Source: Aphanothece hegewaldii CCALA 016 (GTDB taxonomy: Bacteria > Cyanobacteriota > Cyanobacteriia > Cyanobacteriales > Microcystaceae). From it: DNA of 34,906 nt. The position numbers were made by a program, and so were the translations under genes. The DNA is taken from assembly GCF_003007785.1 (NCBI RefSeq), contig NZ_PXOH01000042.1:1-34906 (forward strand), given 5' to 3'. Under the pieces are notes generated by a model that was not told the DNA's origin, ran no database searches, and saw only the letters and a program-made list of their open reading frames with translations. Shown piece after piece: positions 20,501-26,372 of the stretch (the first letter of the stretch is position 1; each line of letters opens with the position of its first letter).

Positions 20501-20567
20501 AGAGCCTCCCGACCTTACTCATCCCTATTACTGGGCTCCGTTTACCCTAATTGGTAATCCTTGGTAA
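11559..20567 (+). CDS. Giant TpsA exoprotein: haemagglutinin-type N-terminus, beta-helix repeats, C-terminal CHAT protease domain
   Basis: A 3002-residue protein. The signal peptide (MKKLSFILALLLTSY..., cleavage VQA|Q near 22) is followed by a TPS secretion domain of the filamentous-haemagglutinin type (VTPNGQRIIIDGGT; NLYLVNPAGIVFGAGARLNV). A very long Asn/Thr/Gly-rich beta-helix region follows, with GGDITL-GTG-G repeats (about 790-1060) and a large internal duplication. The C-terminal ~300 residues are a CHAT (caspase-HetF-associated) domain with His2843 in LSTHGEF and Cys2886 in LSACRTAFG, so the caspase-like dyad is intact. Expected route: Sec export, then secretion through the TpsB pore encoded convergently at 20623-22353. 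TpsA-CHAT fusions occur in other cyanobacteria, with unknown substrates. A consensus promoter lies upstream and a terminator directly downstream. Confidence 0.9.
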   Translation: MKKLSFILALLLTSYIPSVQAQQVIPANDGTATLVTPNGQRIIIDGGTLSKDGKNLFHSFQEFGLSASQIATFLSNPDIRNILSRVVGGNPSYINGLIEVMGGNSNLYLVNPAGIVFGAGARLNVPADFIATTAHQLGFANGFFNAFGTNDYLNLVGSPNTFHFGEGASGTIINAGVLQVSPDSNVSLVAGNVINTGTINAPGGKITIAAVPGTSKVKISQEGQILSLEIEPPKDTQGNSTALRAINLPTLLTGAANQGVETGLAVTPTETVQQISTGVTLPTEPSTTIISGTVNGKAADLGGEISILGTQVGLINATVDASGSNGGGTVLIGGDYQGKGTVPNARATYVSSDSVIKADALTQGNGGKVIVWADGNTYFKGTISAQGGVSGGNGGFVEVSGKENLFFDGQVNTTAINGNPGTLLLDPQNVIVINGDEGADDEQIADGQILADDEPSATFTISENALQNLAGTTNVNIEATDNITINDLTDNQLVFASNITTGNQAKTSVTFRADANNDEIGNFSMSTNDTITARGRNVSIVGANITVGSIDTSAFANNISGQNGNAGDITLSALNNIQVAGSFSLPSGDLVSLGAYVGVGNTGNAGNINLTSLFGNITFNVDNTSIVATTASGTAGSIQMNALFGTINLPASILVENFSNSADQGSVILSANTIQPFGSASTLTFTVDNNININAENINVNISQVSSSRPINIKGNNLNLNNNINSGGGNVNLTANETITVGNNVNITSSFGDVTLHADADNNNSGAIRLNSGSSITSGGGDITLGGGTNPLTQPAVGTTENVDGIYLENVTLSSGGGDISLRGTGNGTVDNATGIRLGNTNASTSGGDITLVGIGGGTESRSDGILLELDSIIQSTGNKTISLTGTGGTGVQENSGIDIRTTSQITSVDGNIILNGTGGSGSGIQNEGIILTGGSTIQSTGNGTIFLTGTGGTGTDNLYGIIIGVDPSESSTIGSNSGVTSASGAITLTGTGGGTGNNNYGIFLNDSGTVESTGNGNLTLIGTGGSGGSLANPTEGILIQGINSKVSSSNGNINLQGTLPANNTGNSIFSDTSITTTGTTTITGNNGNVALNGNNNFGTVVINSGNNVTLRDINDITLGTINITGALTVNSPNNTQFNGTVQAGSLTTDNSVPSTTTDRTTINTSSITTTSSQTYNDPVTLNTNTTLSGNNITFNNPLNIQTFTANFAVDNALIFPTSGVTGTGTIAIAPRTAERGINIGTGGTDVLVLTNLNNLGTEIGQLNIGDAKTGTITINTPLTFNYPFTFTTGSNFDATQPITTNGRNFIVSATTIETQGITTSSTTGGNIQLTSTTGGITTGALNASSVSASLPGGVAGEIGLTAKTDVLTGTITTSGTNNTGKVTLTGDKVTTGAITAGGAIAVNARNEAEIQGNVSGQSLTVEKSVTFSNTAGTVAVNTTGNQEYKNNVTFNQPATLSSTSGNVTASGNITGTSLTVNAPLTVGNSTGSLISTTNNQTYTSPVTLAGNTEFRAGSNTSGTLAFSSLDIKTHTATFTADNGVTFPTSGVTGTGTIAIVPRTAERGINIGTGGTDVLVLTNLNNLGSSIGQLNIGDAKTGTITINTPVTFNYPFTFTTGSNFKAEQPITTNGRNFIVSATTIETQGITTSSTTGGNIQLTSTTGGITTGALNASSVSASLPGGVAGEIGLTAKTDVLTGPITTSGTNNTGKVTLTGNQVTTNAITAGGAIAVNARNEAEIRGNVSGQSLTVEKPLTLSNTAGTVSVNTTSNQEYKDTVTLNNNTDFTGNTLTFNNTLNANGNNATLTANAAINFPTTETISTGGTLAIKPGTAANNILIGGTGTGLQVTNLNNLNGYQSIVIGSGTTANTITVGDALTFKDPLTLQAATINVNETITGEDNASLTINSGTQTNLNGGSIDTKGSQIYNGAVVLGASTTLTGNNITFNNTLNVGSNSVIFTANDVLTLPATDITTTGGTNTVTIQPNTTSNIFLGTNTGDGLQVTNLNSIKGFQSLMIGTQNTETITVSEPVTFYDPTTLQAANINVNETITGADNASITIIGAGTTTTLYADIITNGNPIRIQDNVLLGATEINLDTTNNDNLPTGADITITGTINSLSPDTDSDPYSLLVEAGTVGNVTFGGAIGNTQPLDTLTILSANETILNGGSVDTINDQAYTEGNIILGNNTTLTSSEGDISNSEGKTITGVGKNLTISANNIDIFNIDTGNGEGTINLTADLGITAYSLTGGEIQLKAPIIGILNSITGTTLTTNGLVSFFGGVPIDVDIPQSPSVTVTTTGSQTYNSLVAIASKETATFTSNDTVTVNQPINTLGTDLNISANTINTSNIVTSQVDLTNLNINSLNPDSDVTIPDFFPSPLSGSITLKSNNGLIQTGNLNTANTTGANINVNSASTLTTGAINTSGTQGNGGNVTLKATQDVVLSSIDARSLGSTGGTVNITTPNNVRITDTIPNTNASISTEGTQAGGNITIQYDGDENLPNNQRIPFIIGNSSLNGSAGAITSGGSNINSGNFVFTERQGNVAIISVEGQGRSNFTDVDDPGDFISTPVPSLQATVRPPVVPIATVDQAKSLLQNIERVTAEKPAIIYVSFKPRGITIKDDFARQEAALTQEYETGLNLDSNVSQPTITTPSQDTHELDLLMITSEGEPISIPIKGVIRQQVIDAAEKLYLTASDKDSPREQYEPSARQLYQWLISPLEKTLAERKINNILFVMPAGLRIIPIAALIDVEGKFLAEKYSSGFAPSLSLNDNTYRDIKEQQLLALGASQFADPNALGPLPAVQVELPSIENIWQGRPYLINEDFTINNLRESRQKTDFGIIHLSTHGEFKPGELNLSYIQFYDRRLNLDEVRTLGLNRPPVELLVLSACRTAFGDENIELGFAGLAVKAGVKSALASLWWVGDTGTLAFMTDFYGKLKSQDVPIKAEAVRKTQVDMIQGRISQQGGQIVNPQGQINLPPELAGAEPPDLTHPYYWAPFTLIGNPW
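15204..16877 (+). repeat. Long internal direct repeat in the TpsA gene (~690 bp, offset 981 bp)
   Basis: 15204-15896 recurs at 16185-16877 with a constant 981-bp offset and only scattered substitutions. It encodes residues about 1216-1446 and 1543-1773 (VTGTGTIAI, ERGINIGTGGTDVLVL, GNVSGQSLTVEK). The offset equals 327 codons, so the frame is kept. The near-identity points to a recent duplication or ongoing recombination within the beta-helix. Confidence 0.85.
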
Positions 20568-20573
20568 TAACAG

Positions 20574-20606
20574 AAAACCTCTCTACTACAACGGTGGAGA
20601 GGTTTT
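20574..20606. terminator. Bidirectional terminator between TpsA and TpsB genes
   Basis: A perfect 10-bp stem, AAAACCTCTC / GAGAGGTTTT, with a 13-base loop, lies between the two convergent stop codons (20567 and 20623). The arms end in T-runs in either direction, so it can stop both transcripts. Confidence 0.8.
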
Positions 20607-20622
20607 ATTCCAAAGTTAAAGC

Positions 20623-22353
20623 TTAGAACTGGTAATTAACACTAAAGTAAAAACCGTCATCTTGAACGTCATTACCTCTGTCATCCAATTCAATCAAAGG
20701 CGGAGCATAATCTAAGCGGACACTCATGCCTTGAATCGGTTGCCATAAAACCCCTAATCCTAAACCAGCGATAAATCGTTGTGAGTCTTGGAAATTGGGA
20801 TTATCGGGATGATTCCAAACATAGCCCATATCAAAGAAGGGCGCAAGAATAAAAACAGGGTTTTCTGAGCGATCGCGGACAAGAGTAATTTGATCTTCAA
20901 TAGAAAAACGAAAGCCATTATCGCCAGCACGTACATTTTGTCGATAACCCCGTACTGACTGACCACCACCAATCACAAATTGTTCTGACGGTAACAAAGA
21001 ATCAGGTGTTAACTGTATATCTCCTTGCATCACTAAAAAATTATTTTTACCTAAAATCTGTATCCGTTGAATTTGACCTAACCAACTAAAAAAGTAACCA
21101 TCAGGAATCGGAGATGGATTAGAAGTAACTTCAAAAATTCCTGTACCGAAGCGGAACTGAGAACGAAAAGCCCAAGCTCCTGTTAGTTCTCTTAACACAT
21201 AATCTTGTCCAAAGGTAATAACATTCGTCCGACTGTATCCATCCTCATCAGGCCCAATACCAAAAGGAAAAGGCCCTTGAAAAGTAAAGGTTTGACCATT
21301 TCGATAACTCATTCCTAACGATAAAGCAAATTCTTGTCGAGGACTCCGAATAATGGGTTGTCTGTAACTAATTTCATAATACTGGGATTCCCCTCTGATA
21401 TCTAAATCCACGAAATCTCCCTGTATCACTTCGTTTTCTTCAATAGATGTCCTCAGTTGTAAGGCTCCCTCCATCGGATTAAGCGGAACTTGATAGTTCA
21501 CATCTACTTGATAAGTTCCTAACCAAGTCTCAACCCTCGGCAGGTAGGAAACTGCCAGACTATCTCCTAGACCCACCACATTTCGATAACCTAAATTAAT
21601 GTTGGCTTGAACTGAACCGATACTTGGGGGAGAATAATTATTAAACCCGACACTTCCAAAAAAAGGATTAGCTTCAGCGACAAACACTTCCAAAATACTC
21701 TTATTCTCTTCACTTCCTGCTTTTAAGGTTGCTTCAATATTTTTTAAGAGTGGATTTGTTTTAAGCAAGCGAAGTTGATCTTCTAATTTTCCAGAATTAA
21801 GAGGTTGTCCTAGTCCGACTTGAATTCTGCTTCTCACATAATTTTCTAATCGTGTGGCTCCTTTTATAATAACTTCTTCTACAACTCCTTCTACCACTTG
21901 AATTGTGACCATACCATCGGCAAAATCTTGTTGAGGAAGAACCGCACGAGAGGTAAGATAGCCTTCATTTAAGTAAAGTTCTGTAATAGAATCTGCTAAA
22001 TTACTTAAATTTTGTAAAGAAACTATCTGACCAAAGAACGGTTGAATCAAATTATTAATTTTTTGTTCTAAAACTGTATTACCTTGTACCTCAATTTTCT
22101 GAACAGAAATTTGGGTTGAGGGTGCAAGAGGCTCTGAAGAAATCAGTGTGCCTGTCTCGCTGCGAAGCTGATGAGTCTTGACTTCAAAGAGAACATTAGC
22201 TTGTTCATCAAGCTGTTGAATCTGCTCTAATTGTTCAGTTTCTGGTACGCTCTCTTTTACTTCAGTTTGAGCATTAACTTTTATAGCCGTCATTGAAAAA
22301 AATACAAGAGATATGAAATATTGAACAAAAAAAACTTTTTTGTAATGGTGCAT
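20623..22353 (-). CDS. TpsB outer-membrane transporter (ShlB/FhaC/HecB family)
   Basis: A 576-residue protein from the ATG at 22353. An upstream TTG would add ten residues, but the signal peptide (MHHYKKVFFVQYFISLVFFS..., cleavage VNA|Q) fits the ATG better. After a Glu/Gln-rich linker, a POTRA_2 domain (about 82-156: ISVQKIEVQGNTVL...LYLNEGYLTSRAVLP...GMVTIQVVEG) and a second POTRA-like segment precede a 16-strand-type beta barrel. The barrel carries the family motif VRGY (Arg468-Gly-Tyr) and ends in an aromatic residue (FYFSVNYQF). It should secrete the TpsA protein next door. TpsB is convergent to TpsA instead of in one operon with it, and lies 160 bp downstream of the FHA-WD40 gene on the same strand. 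Confidence 0.9.
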   Translation of the reverse strand: MHHYKKVFFVQYFISLVFFSMTAIKVNAQTEVKESVPETEQLEQIQQLDEQANVLFEVKTHQLRSETGTLISSEPLAPSTQISVQKIEVQGNTVLEQKINNLIQPFFGQIVSLQNLSNLADSITELYLNEGYLTSRAVLPQQDFADGMVTIQVVEGVVEEVIIKGATRLENYVRSRIQVGLGQPLNSGKLEDQLRLLKTNPLLKNIEATLKAGSEENKSILEVFVAEANPFFGSVGFNNYSPPSIGSVQANINLGYRNVVGLGDSLAVSYLPRVETWLGTYQVDVNYQVPLNPMEGALQLRTSIEENEVIQGDFVDLDIRGESQYYEISYRQPIIRSPRQEFALSLGMSYRNGQTFTFQGPFPFGIGPDEDGYSRTNVITFGQDYVLRELTGAWAFRSQFRFGTGIFEVTSNPSPIPDGYFFSWLGQIQRIQILGKNNFLVMQGDIQLTPDSLLPSEQFVIGGGQSVRGYRQNVRAGDNGFRFSIEDQITLVRDRSENPVFILAPFFDMGYVWNHPDNPNFQDSQRFIAGLGLGVLWQPIQGMSVRLDYAPPLIELDDRGNDVQDDGFYFSVNYQF

Positions 22354-22455
22354 GCTTTCCCGATTAATGAAGATAAAACACAATTTTAGTATTATTTATA
22401 AAAAAAGTACATACATAATGTCAATAAAATTCTATAAATCTTTAAAAATCGCTAA

Positions 22456-22484
22456 AAATGAGCCAAAAAAAATTTAACTCATTT
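22456..22484 (-). terminator. Weak hairpin between FHA-WD40 and TpsB genes
   Basis: AAATGAG / CTCATTT, a 7-bp stem with a 15-base loop, lies just past the FHA-WD40 stop. On the minus strand only TTTTAG follows, so it is a poor terminator at best. The rest of the 160-bp gap is AT-rich, with no clear promoter seen. Confidence 0.2.
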
Positions 22485-22512
22485 CAGATCAATTTCAGTA
22501 TTGCTTAATTTT

Positions 22513-24060
22513 TTAATTCAAACTAAAAATCCATAATCGCACAGCCTCGGTTTGACTTCCACTGGCTAAAATTTGACCATTAGGACTAATCGCCAAGACC
22601 CTTAACTGACTACTCGGAATACTAAAAGACAAATATTCTTCCCCTGTTTGAGAGTAAAAAAGTTTTACTGTTTTATCTTCTCCTGAGCTACTAAACATTT
22701 GACCATCGGGACTAAAAAATAGACTGTGAATAGATAAACGATGATTGGTCATCAAAGAAACTTTTTCCTCTTTAGTAGCCAAATTCCAAAGTTTGATTAA
22801 CTTATCGGCTCCCGCAGTCGCAAGGGTTTGTCCATCAGGACTAAAAGCCACGGCATTGACACTTAATTTATGCCCACTCAGGGTGATAATCTCCTCTTTA
22901 GTAGCCAAATTCCAAAGTTTGATTAACTTATCGGCTCCCGCAGTCGCAAGGGTTTGTCCATCAGGACTAAAAGCCACGGCATTGACACTTAATTTATGCC
23001 CACTCAGGGTGATAATCTCCTCTTTAGTAGCCAAATTCCAAAGTTTGATTAACTTATCGGCTCCCGCAGTCGCAAGGGTTTGTCCATCAGGACTAAAAGC
23101 CACGGCATTGACACCTAATTTATGCCCACTCAGGGTGATAATTTCCTCTTTAGTAGCCAAATTCCAAAGTTTGATTAGTTTATCGGCTCCCGCAGTCGCA
23201 AGGGTTTGTCCATCAGGGCTAAAAGCTATGGCATTAACACCTAATTTATGCCCACTCAGGGTGATAATTTCCTCTTTAGTAGCCAAATTCCAAAGTTTGA
23301 TTAGTTTATCGGCTCCCGCAGTCGCAAGGGTTTGTCCATCAGGGCTAAAAGCTATGGCATTCACTCCATTTTCAGCAATCTGCTCGATTTCTCTAAGTGT
23401 CACTAGATTCCAAAGCGTTTGCTCTGTTTTCTCTTCTCTCGTTTGGATGGGTAGGGATGGAGAAGGTGCTACAACGGTCGGAGACGGTGGCTTTTGCTTT
23501 TCTTTAATAGAAATAGGCGGTTCTAGTATTTCTATCTCAGGAACACTCTTGCTGGGAACTTCAGGGGTTTCTATCTCAGGAACACTCGCGCTAGAAACTT
23601 CGGGGGTTTCTATTGAATCTAGAGAAAGTGCGGGTTCTGGCTCGACTACCTTAACTGGATTAATTGGAGCTTCGAGAGTGGGTGATGAGGGTAATTCTTC
23701 ACTTTCAGGAAAAGCTACGACAACAGTCGCATTTAATAGATGAGATTCAAAGAGAAATTCTGGGCCTTTCCATCCTAGAGTAATTTGATCGCCTGATTTC
23801 AATATATAAGGTTTTTTAATTTTCTGCCCATTGACAAGAGTACCGTTTGTGGTTCCTGTATCTATAACCTGCCAGGCTGCTTTTCCTGCTTCGGTGATAA
23901 ATTGTAACTGGACATGACAACGGGAGACAGTAACATATTCATTCGCATCTAAAACAATGTTACACTCAGGCGATCGACCAATTAAGGTCGTTTCAGTAGG
24001 AGATAGATTGTACTGTTGTCGCGTTGAACCCTGTAGCGTTAAAGTGGCATGATAAGACAT
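22513..24060 (-). CDS. FHA domain fused to a seven-bladed WD40 beta-propeller
   Basis: A 515-residue protein with an ATG start. The N-terminal FHA domain (about 1-105) keeps the phospho-threonine-binding signature: LIGRSPECNIVL, SRCHVQL and TNGTLVNG. A Pro/Glu/Ser/Val-rich linker (about 120-215) with the repeat PEIETPEV follows. Then come seven WD40 blades (about 228-515), five of them nearly identical 42-residue units (VNAIAFSPDGQTLATAGAD, then KLIKLWNLATKEE). It should be a soluble adaptor binding phosphorylated partners through FHA and other proteins through the propeller. It is divergent from the coiled-coil operon across a 358-bp shared region, and TpsB lies 160 bp downstream. Natural inputs are the kinase at 6601 and the Ser/Thr-rich linker of the anchored coiled-coil protein, but no partner is proven. 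Confidence 0.85.
   Translation of the reverse strand: MSYHATLTLQGSTRQQYNLSPTETTLIGRSPECNIVLDANEYVTVSRCHVQLQFITEAGKAAWQVIDTGTTNGTLVNGQKIKKPYILKSGDQITLGWKGPEFLFESHLLNATVVVAFPESEELPSSPTLEAPINPVKVVEPEPALSLDSIETPEVSSASVPEIETPEVPSKSVPEIEILEPPISIKEKQKPPSPTVVAPSPSLPIQTREEKTEQTLWNLVTLREIEQIAENGVNAIAFSPDGQTLATAGADKLIKLWNLATKEEIITLSGHKLGVNAIAFSPDGQTLATAGADKLIKLWNLATKEEIITLSGHKLGVNAVAFSPDGQTLATAGADKLIKLWNLATKEEIITLSGHKLSVNAVAFSPDGQTLATAGADKLIKLWNLATKEEIITLSGHKLSVNAVAFSPDGQTLATAGADKLIKLWNLATKEEKVSLMTNHRLSIHSLFFSPDGQMFSSSGEDKTVKLFYSQTGEEYLSFSIPSSQLRVLAISPNGQILASGSQTEAVRLWIFSLN
22768..23397 (-). repeat. Five near-identical 126-bp WD40-coding repeats
   Basis: The marker TTTAGTAGCC recurs at exact 126-bp steps (22771, 22897, 23023, 23149, 23275) with only a few substitutions between units. 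Each unit encodes one 42-residue WD40 blade. The antisense strand carries a long open frame through the array only because the repeats lack stops in that frame. Near-identity implies recent expansion or gene conversion, and copy number may vary between strains. Confidence 0.9.
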
Positions 24061-24418
24061 TTCTTACTAATTAAGTCGAAAAGTTGCTCTACCAAAAATT
24101 TTATCGCTTATTGAAAAAATAAATTCTTTAAAATTTCTTTATAAAACTTTGTCTTCAAAGCTGAAAATACAGAAGAAAATATTAAATTATTGCACTACAA
24201 CGCCTGAAAACTACTAAAATTCTATTTAGAAAAAATTAAATTCTTTATTCATACAATATAGCAAAAAAGACGACTCTTTTTTGAAGGAGGTTTTTTTGTC
24301 TTAAGCAAAAAAAAATAATTGTAAAGTTTTGTAAATAATTTTGTAAATCAGCAAGGGAAAACCCGAAGTAATAAACAAGTAATTAGAACCGAAAACAAAA
24401 AAGAAGGATAAAATAACT
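24061..24418. promoter_or_regulatory. Divergent control region of FHA-WD40 and the coiled-coil operon
   Basis: A 358-bp gene-free, AT-rich region. It contains a possible -10 (TACAAT, 24252-24257) without a good -35, a perfect hairpin CAAAAAAGA / TCTTTTTTG (24262-24283, 4-base loop), a free GGAGG (24286-24290) followed by T7 and a two-codon frame (TTG TCT TAA), and three direct TTGTAAA repeats. The hairpin followed by a T-run could act as an attenuator. Direction and activity cannot be fixed from sequence alone. Confidence 0.45.
24319..24347 (+). promoter_or_regulatory. Three phased TTGTAAA direct repeats
   Basis: TTGTAAA occurs at 24319-24325, 24329-24335 and 24341-24347, with starts 10 and 12 bp apart, about one helical turn. 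This lies 70-100 bp before the first coiled-coil gene. Such phasing suits a DNA-binding protein contacting one face, but AT-rich sequence can produce it by chance. Confidence 0.3.
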
Positions 24419-25315
24419 ATGGCAGCAACAGAGATCGGCACATTAATTGAACAGTGCGATCAAAGAGCGCAAGTATTAATTACCGAAGCAGAAAAAGCTT
24501 TTGAAGAAGTTGATCTAATTTTAGAGTCTGCTAATAATATCGCCGACAATCTCGCCCAAGAAGGAGAAGAAGCGCGAGCTAGTTGGGAAGCCATTATCGC
24601 CGAGCTAGAAGAAGCAGAACAAGAATTAGAAGGTGAATTAGAAAACGCTAAGGGTTCTTTCGATGAATTTCAGGCAAAAATCAGCGAAATTGAGGGAAGC
24701 GTTACTCAAGCTATGACAGAGTTTCAGGAACGATTAGAAGAACTCAACAGTCACAAAGAAGAAATATTAAGCCAAATAAACGAGCAGTCTGATAATACTA
24801 AATCGGGATTTGAACAATATACTCAAAATATTCAGGCAACTGAAGAACAGATGAACAACCATCAAGAAAACATGAACAACCAGATCACCTCTTTTGAAGG
24901 CTCGGTTGATACGGCTTCAGCCAGTTTTCAAGAGAAAAAAGCCAGCTTATTAGAACAGTTTAATGCCTTAGAAGAAGAGTTAACCAACCAATTAGAAACT
25001 TTGAGTAGTGACTTTGAAACTGTCGGACAAGAAAGTCAAAATCAAGCACAGACTATACAAGACAACTTTGAATCTTTAACCAGTAACGTTCTTTCTAGCA
25101 TTACTTCTAAATTTACTGAAGAGATCATGAATGAATTTACGGGAGGAGCCGAAGGATTAACAGAAGCGTTGTCAATGTTAGATGCAGCAGGAGGCGAAGC
25201 AGGAGATCTCCTTGATAGTACCCTTGGCGAAGTGACGGATCAAGTGTCATCGGTAACAGATCTAATAGAAGAGATTAAGCCTGTACTTGAACTCGCAAAA
25301 TCAATTTTAGGCTAA
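24419..25315 (+). CDS. Coiled-coil protein A (first gene of the eight-gene array)
   Basis: A 298-residue, very acidic, almost entirely helical protein with no signal peptide or membrane span. Long Glu/Gln/Leu-rich heptad-like sequence runs from about 10 to 220 (IGTLIEQCDQRAQVLITEAE, EELEEAEQELEGELENAK). It then has a Gly-containing C-terminal part (EFTGGAEGLTEALSMLDAAGG) and ends IEEIKPVLELAKSILG. There is a single Pro near the end. I do not recognise a family; SMC- or MCP-like hits would be expected from composition alone. AAGAAGG lies 11 bases before the ATG. Gene B follows after 37 bp. Its weak counterpart in the second half of the array is the gene at 28329 (I-x-x-LI...VQxL...AE...EE near the N-terminus). 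Confidence 0.75.
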   Translation: MAATEIGTLIEQCDQRAQVLITEAEKAFEEVDLILESANNIADNLAQEGEEARASWEAIIAELEEAEQELEGELENAKGSFDEFQAKISEIEGSVTQAMTEFQERLEELNSHKEEILSQINEQSDNTKSGFEQYTQNIQATEEQMNNHQENMNNQITSFEGSVDTASASFQEKKASLLEQFNALEEELTNQLETLSSDFETVGQESQNQAQTIQDNFESLTSNVLSSITSKFTEEIMNEFTGGAEGLTEALSMLDAAGGEAGDLLDSTLGEVTDQVSSVTDLIEEIKPVLELAKSILG

Positions 25316-25352
25316 ACCCAACTTAATCATCTTATCAAAAGGAGTTACACTC

Positions 25353-26345
25353 GTGGCTGAAACAGCAGTAATGGGTCAAGATATCGAAGAGTCTACCGAG
25401 AAGCTACAAGAAATTTTAGATGCGATCGAATTAGCAACTGAGCAGATGGGCGATTTATTTGAACAACTCGAATCAACAAAAAATAGTTTAGAAGATTGTC
25501 GAGAACAAGTCGTTAATAGCTTAGACAGTGCAACCCAGGAATTTGAAACATCAAAAACCGAATTTAGCACCACTCAAGAAACAATGATAGCGGGATTGAC
25601 GGCTCTACAAGATAGCTTACAACAGCTACAAGAGCGATTAGACCAAGGGGGACAAACAGTCGAAGAAAGTAAAACAGATGCTGAAGCAGAAGTCGATCAA
25701 CAACAAACCGAATTAGACGACAGTTTAACCGAATTAACCGATACTTTCAGCCAACTTGGAGAAAGTATTGCAGCCATCGAAGATAGTTTAGCTCAAGCTA
25801 ACTCCGAGACAGACGAGTTATTCAATACCTTTGCTGACGATACCTCTAGTCTACAAGAACAGATCGAAAGCAGTCAAAGCCAAGCCGATCAAGACTTTGA
25901 TGACATGGCGACTGAAATAGGGGAAACCCAGAAAACCGAAATGGAAACGCTTTTGGGGTCTTATAGCAGCGAACTAACCGATAAACAACTGTCAGACATG
26001 ACCTCTCATTTAGAAGAACTTTCGGGTAATTTCGAGGGTTTTCTCAACTCATTTAATGACGAAACCCTAGATTTAGGCGATCAATTCAAAGATAGACTCG
26101 ATGAAATCTTGACAAATTCTCAAGAGTATATGGGAGAAAACCTCAAAGATAAAGTTTCAGAAACCTTTGAAGATGCGATCGAGAATGCCGTGAAAAACCT
26201 CATCTCTGAAGTGGGAGAAAACGTCGCCATGATGACAATGGGAACCAGTATTACAGGGGCGATGAGTCCGATGCTGCCTCAATTAGCGGCGGCAAAAGTG
26301 GCTATTACTGCTATCAATGAGATTTTAAGTACTTTTGGTCTATAA
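25353..26345 (+). CDS. Coiled-coil protein B
   Basis: A 330-residue acidic coiled-coil protein. The start is GTG at 25353, chosen because AAAAGGAG lies 8 bases upstream; Met6 or Met7 codons are alternatives. Heptad-like sequence runs to about 200 (ESTEKLQEILDAIELATEQM...). A segment SSELTDKQLSDMTSHLEEL (about 202-221) and NLKDKVSETFEDAI precede a more hydrophobic C-terminus (MMTMGTSITGAMSPMLPQLAAAK, then AITAINEILSTFGL) that could associate with membrane or partners. The LT-x-x-QL segment, the EN-[LI]-KD motif and the C-terminus have counterparts in the gene at 29235, so I call them B and B'. No enzymatic motif is visible. Confidence 0.75.
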   Translation: MAETAVMGQDIEESTEKLQEILDAIELATEQMGDLFEQLESTKNSLEDCREQVVNSLDSATQEFETSKTEFSTTQETMIAGLTALQDSLQQLQERLDQGGQTVEESKTDAEAEVDQQQTELDDSLTELTDTFSQLGESIAAIEDSLAQANSETDELFNTFADDTSSLQEQIESSQSQADQDFDDMATEIGETQKTEMETLLGSYSSELTDKQLSDMTSHLEELSGNFEGFLNSFNDETLDLGDQFKDRLDEILTNSQEYMGENLKDKVSETFEDAIENAVKNLISEVGENVAMMTMGTSITGAMSPMLPQLAAAKVAITAINEILSTFGL

Positions 26346-26372
26346 AATAAACGTCAATAGGAGAAATGTCAG

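Noticed and set aside
22768..23397. CRISPR-like regular repeats
   Set aside because: The units are contiguous 126-bp coding repeats with no spacers; they encode WD40 blades.
22745..23743. Long open frame (332 codons, plus strand) opposite the WD40 gene
   Set aside because: It is the antisense shadow of the 126-bp repeats: its repeated peptide has the same period as the WD40 units, and a stop-free frame in one unit stays open in all copies.
3635..24060. Type VI secretion locus (suggested by FHA and Ser/Thr kinase genes)
   Set aside because: No TssB/C sheath, Hcp, VgrG, ClpV or TssJLM-like genes are present; the secretion pair is a two-partner system.
24286..24308. Leader peptide after GGAGG (TTG TCT TAA)
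   Set aside because: Only two codons long; GGAGG next to a T-run can arise by chance and no peptide is plausible.
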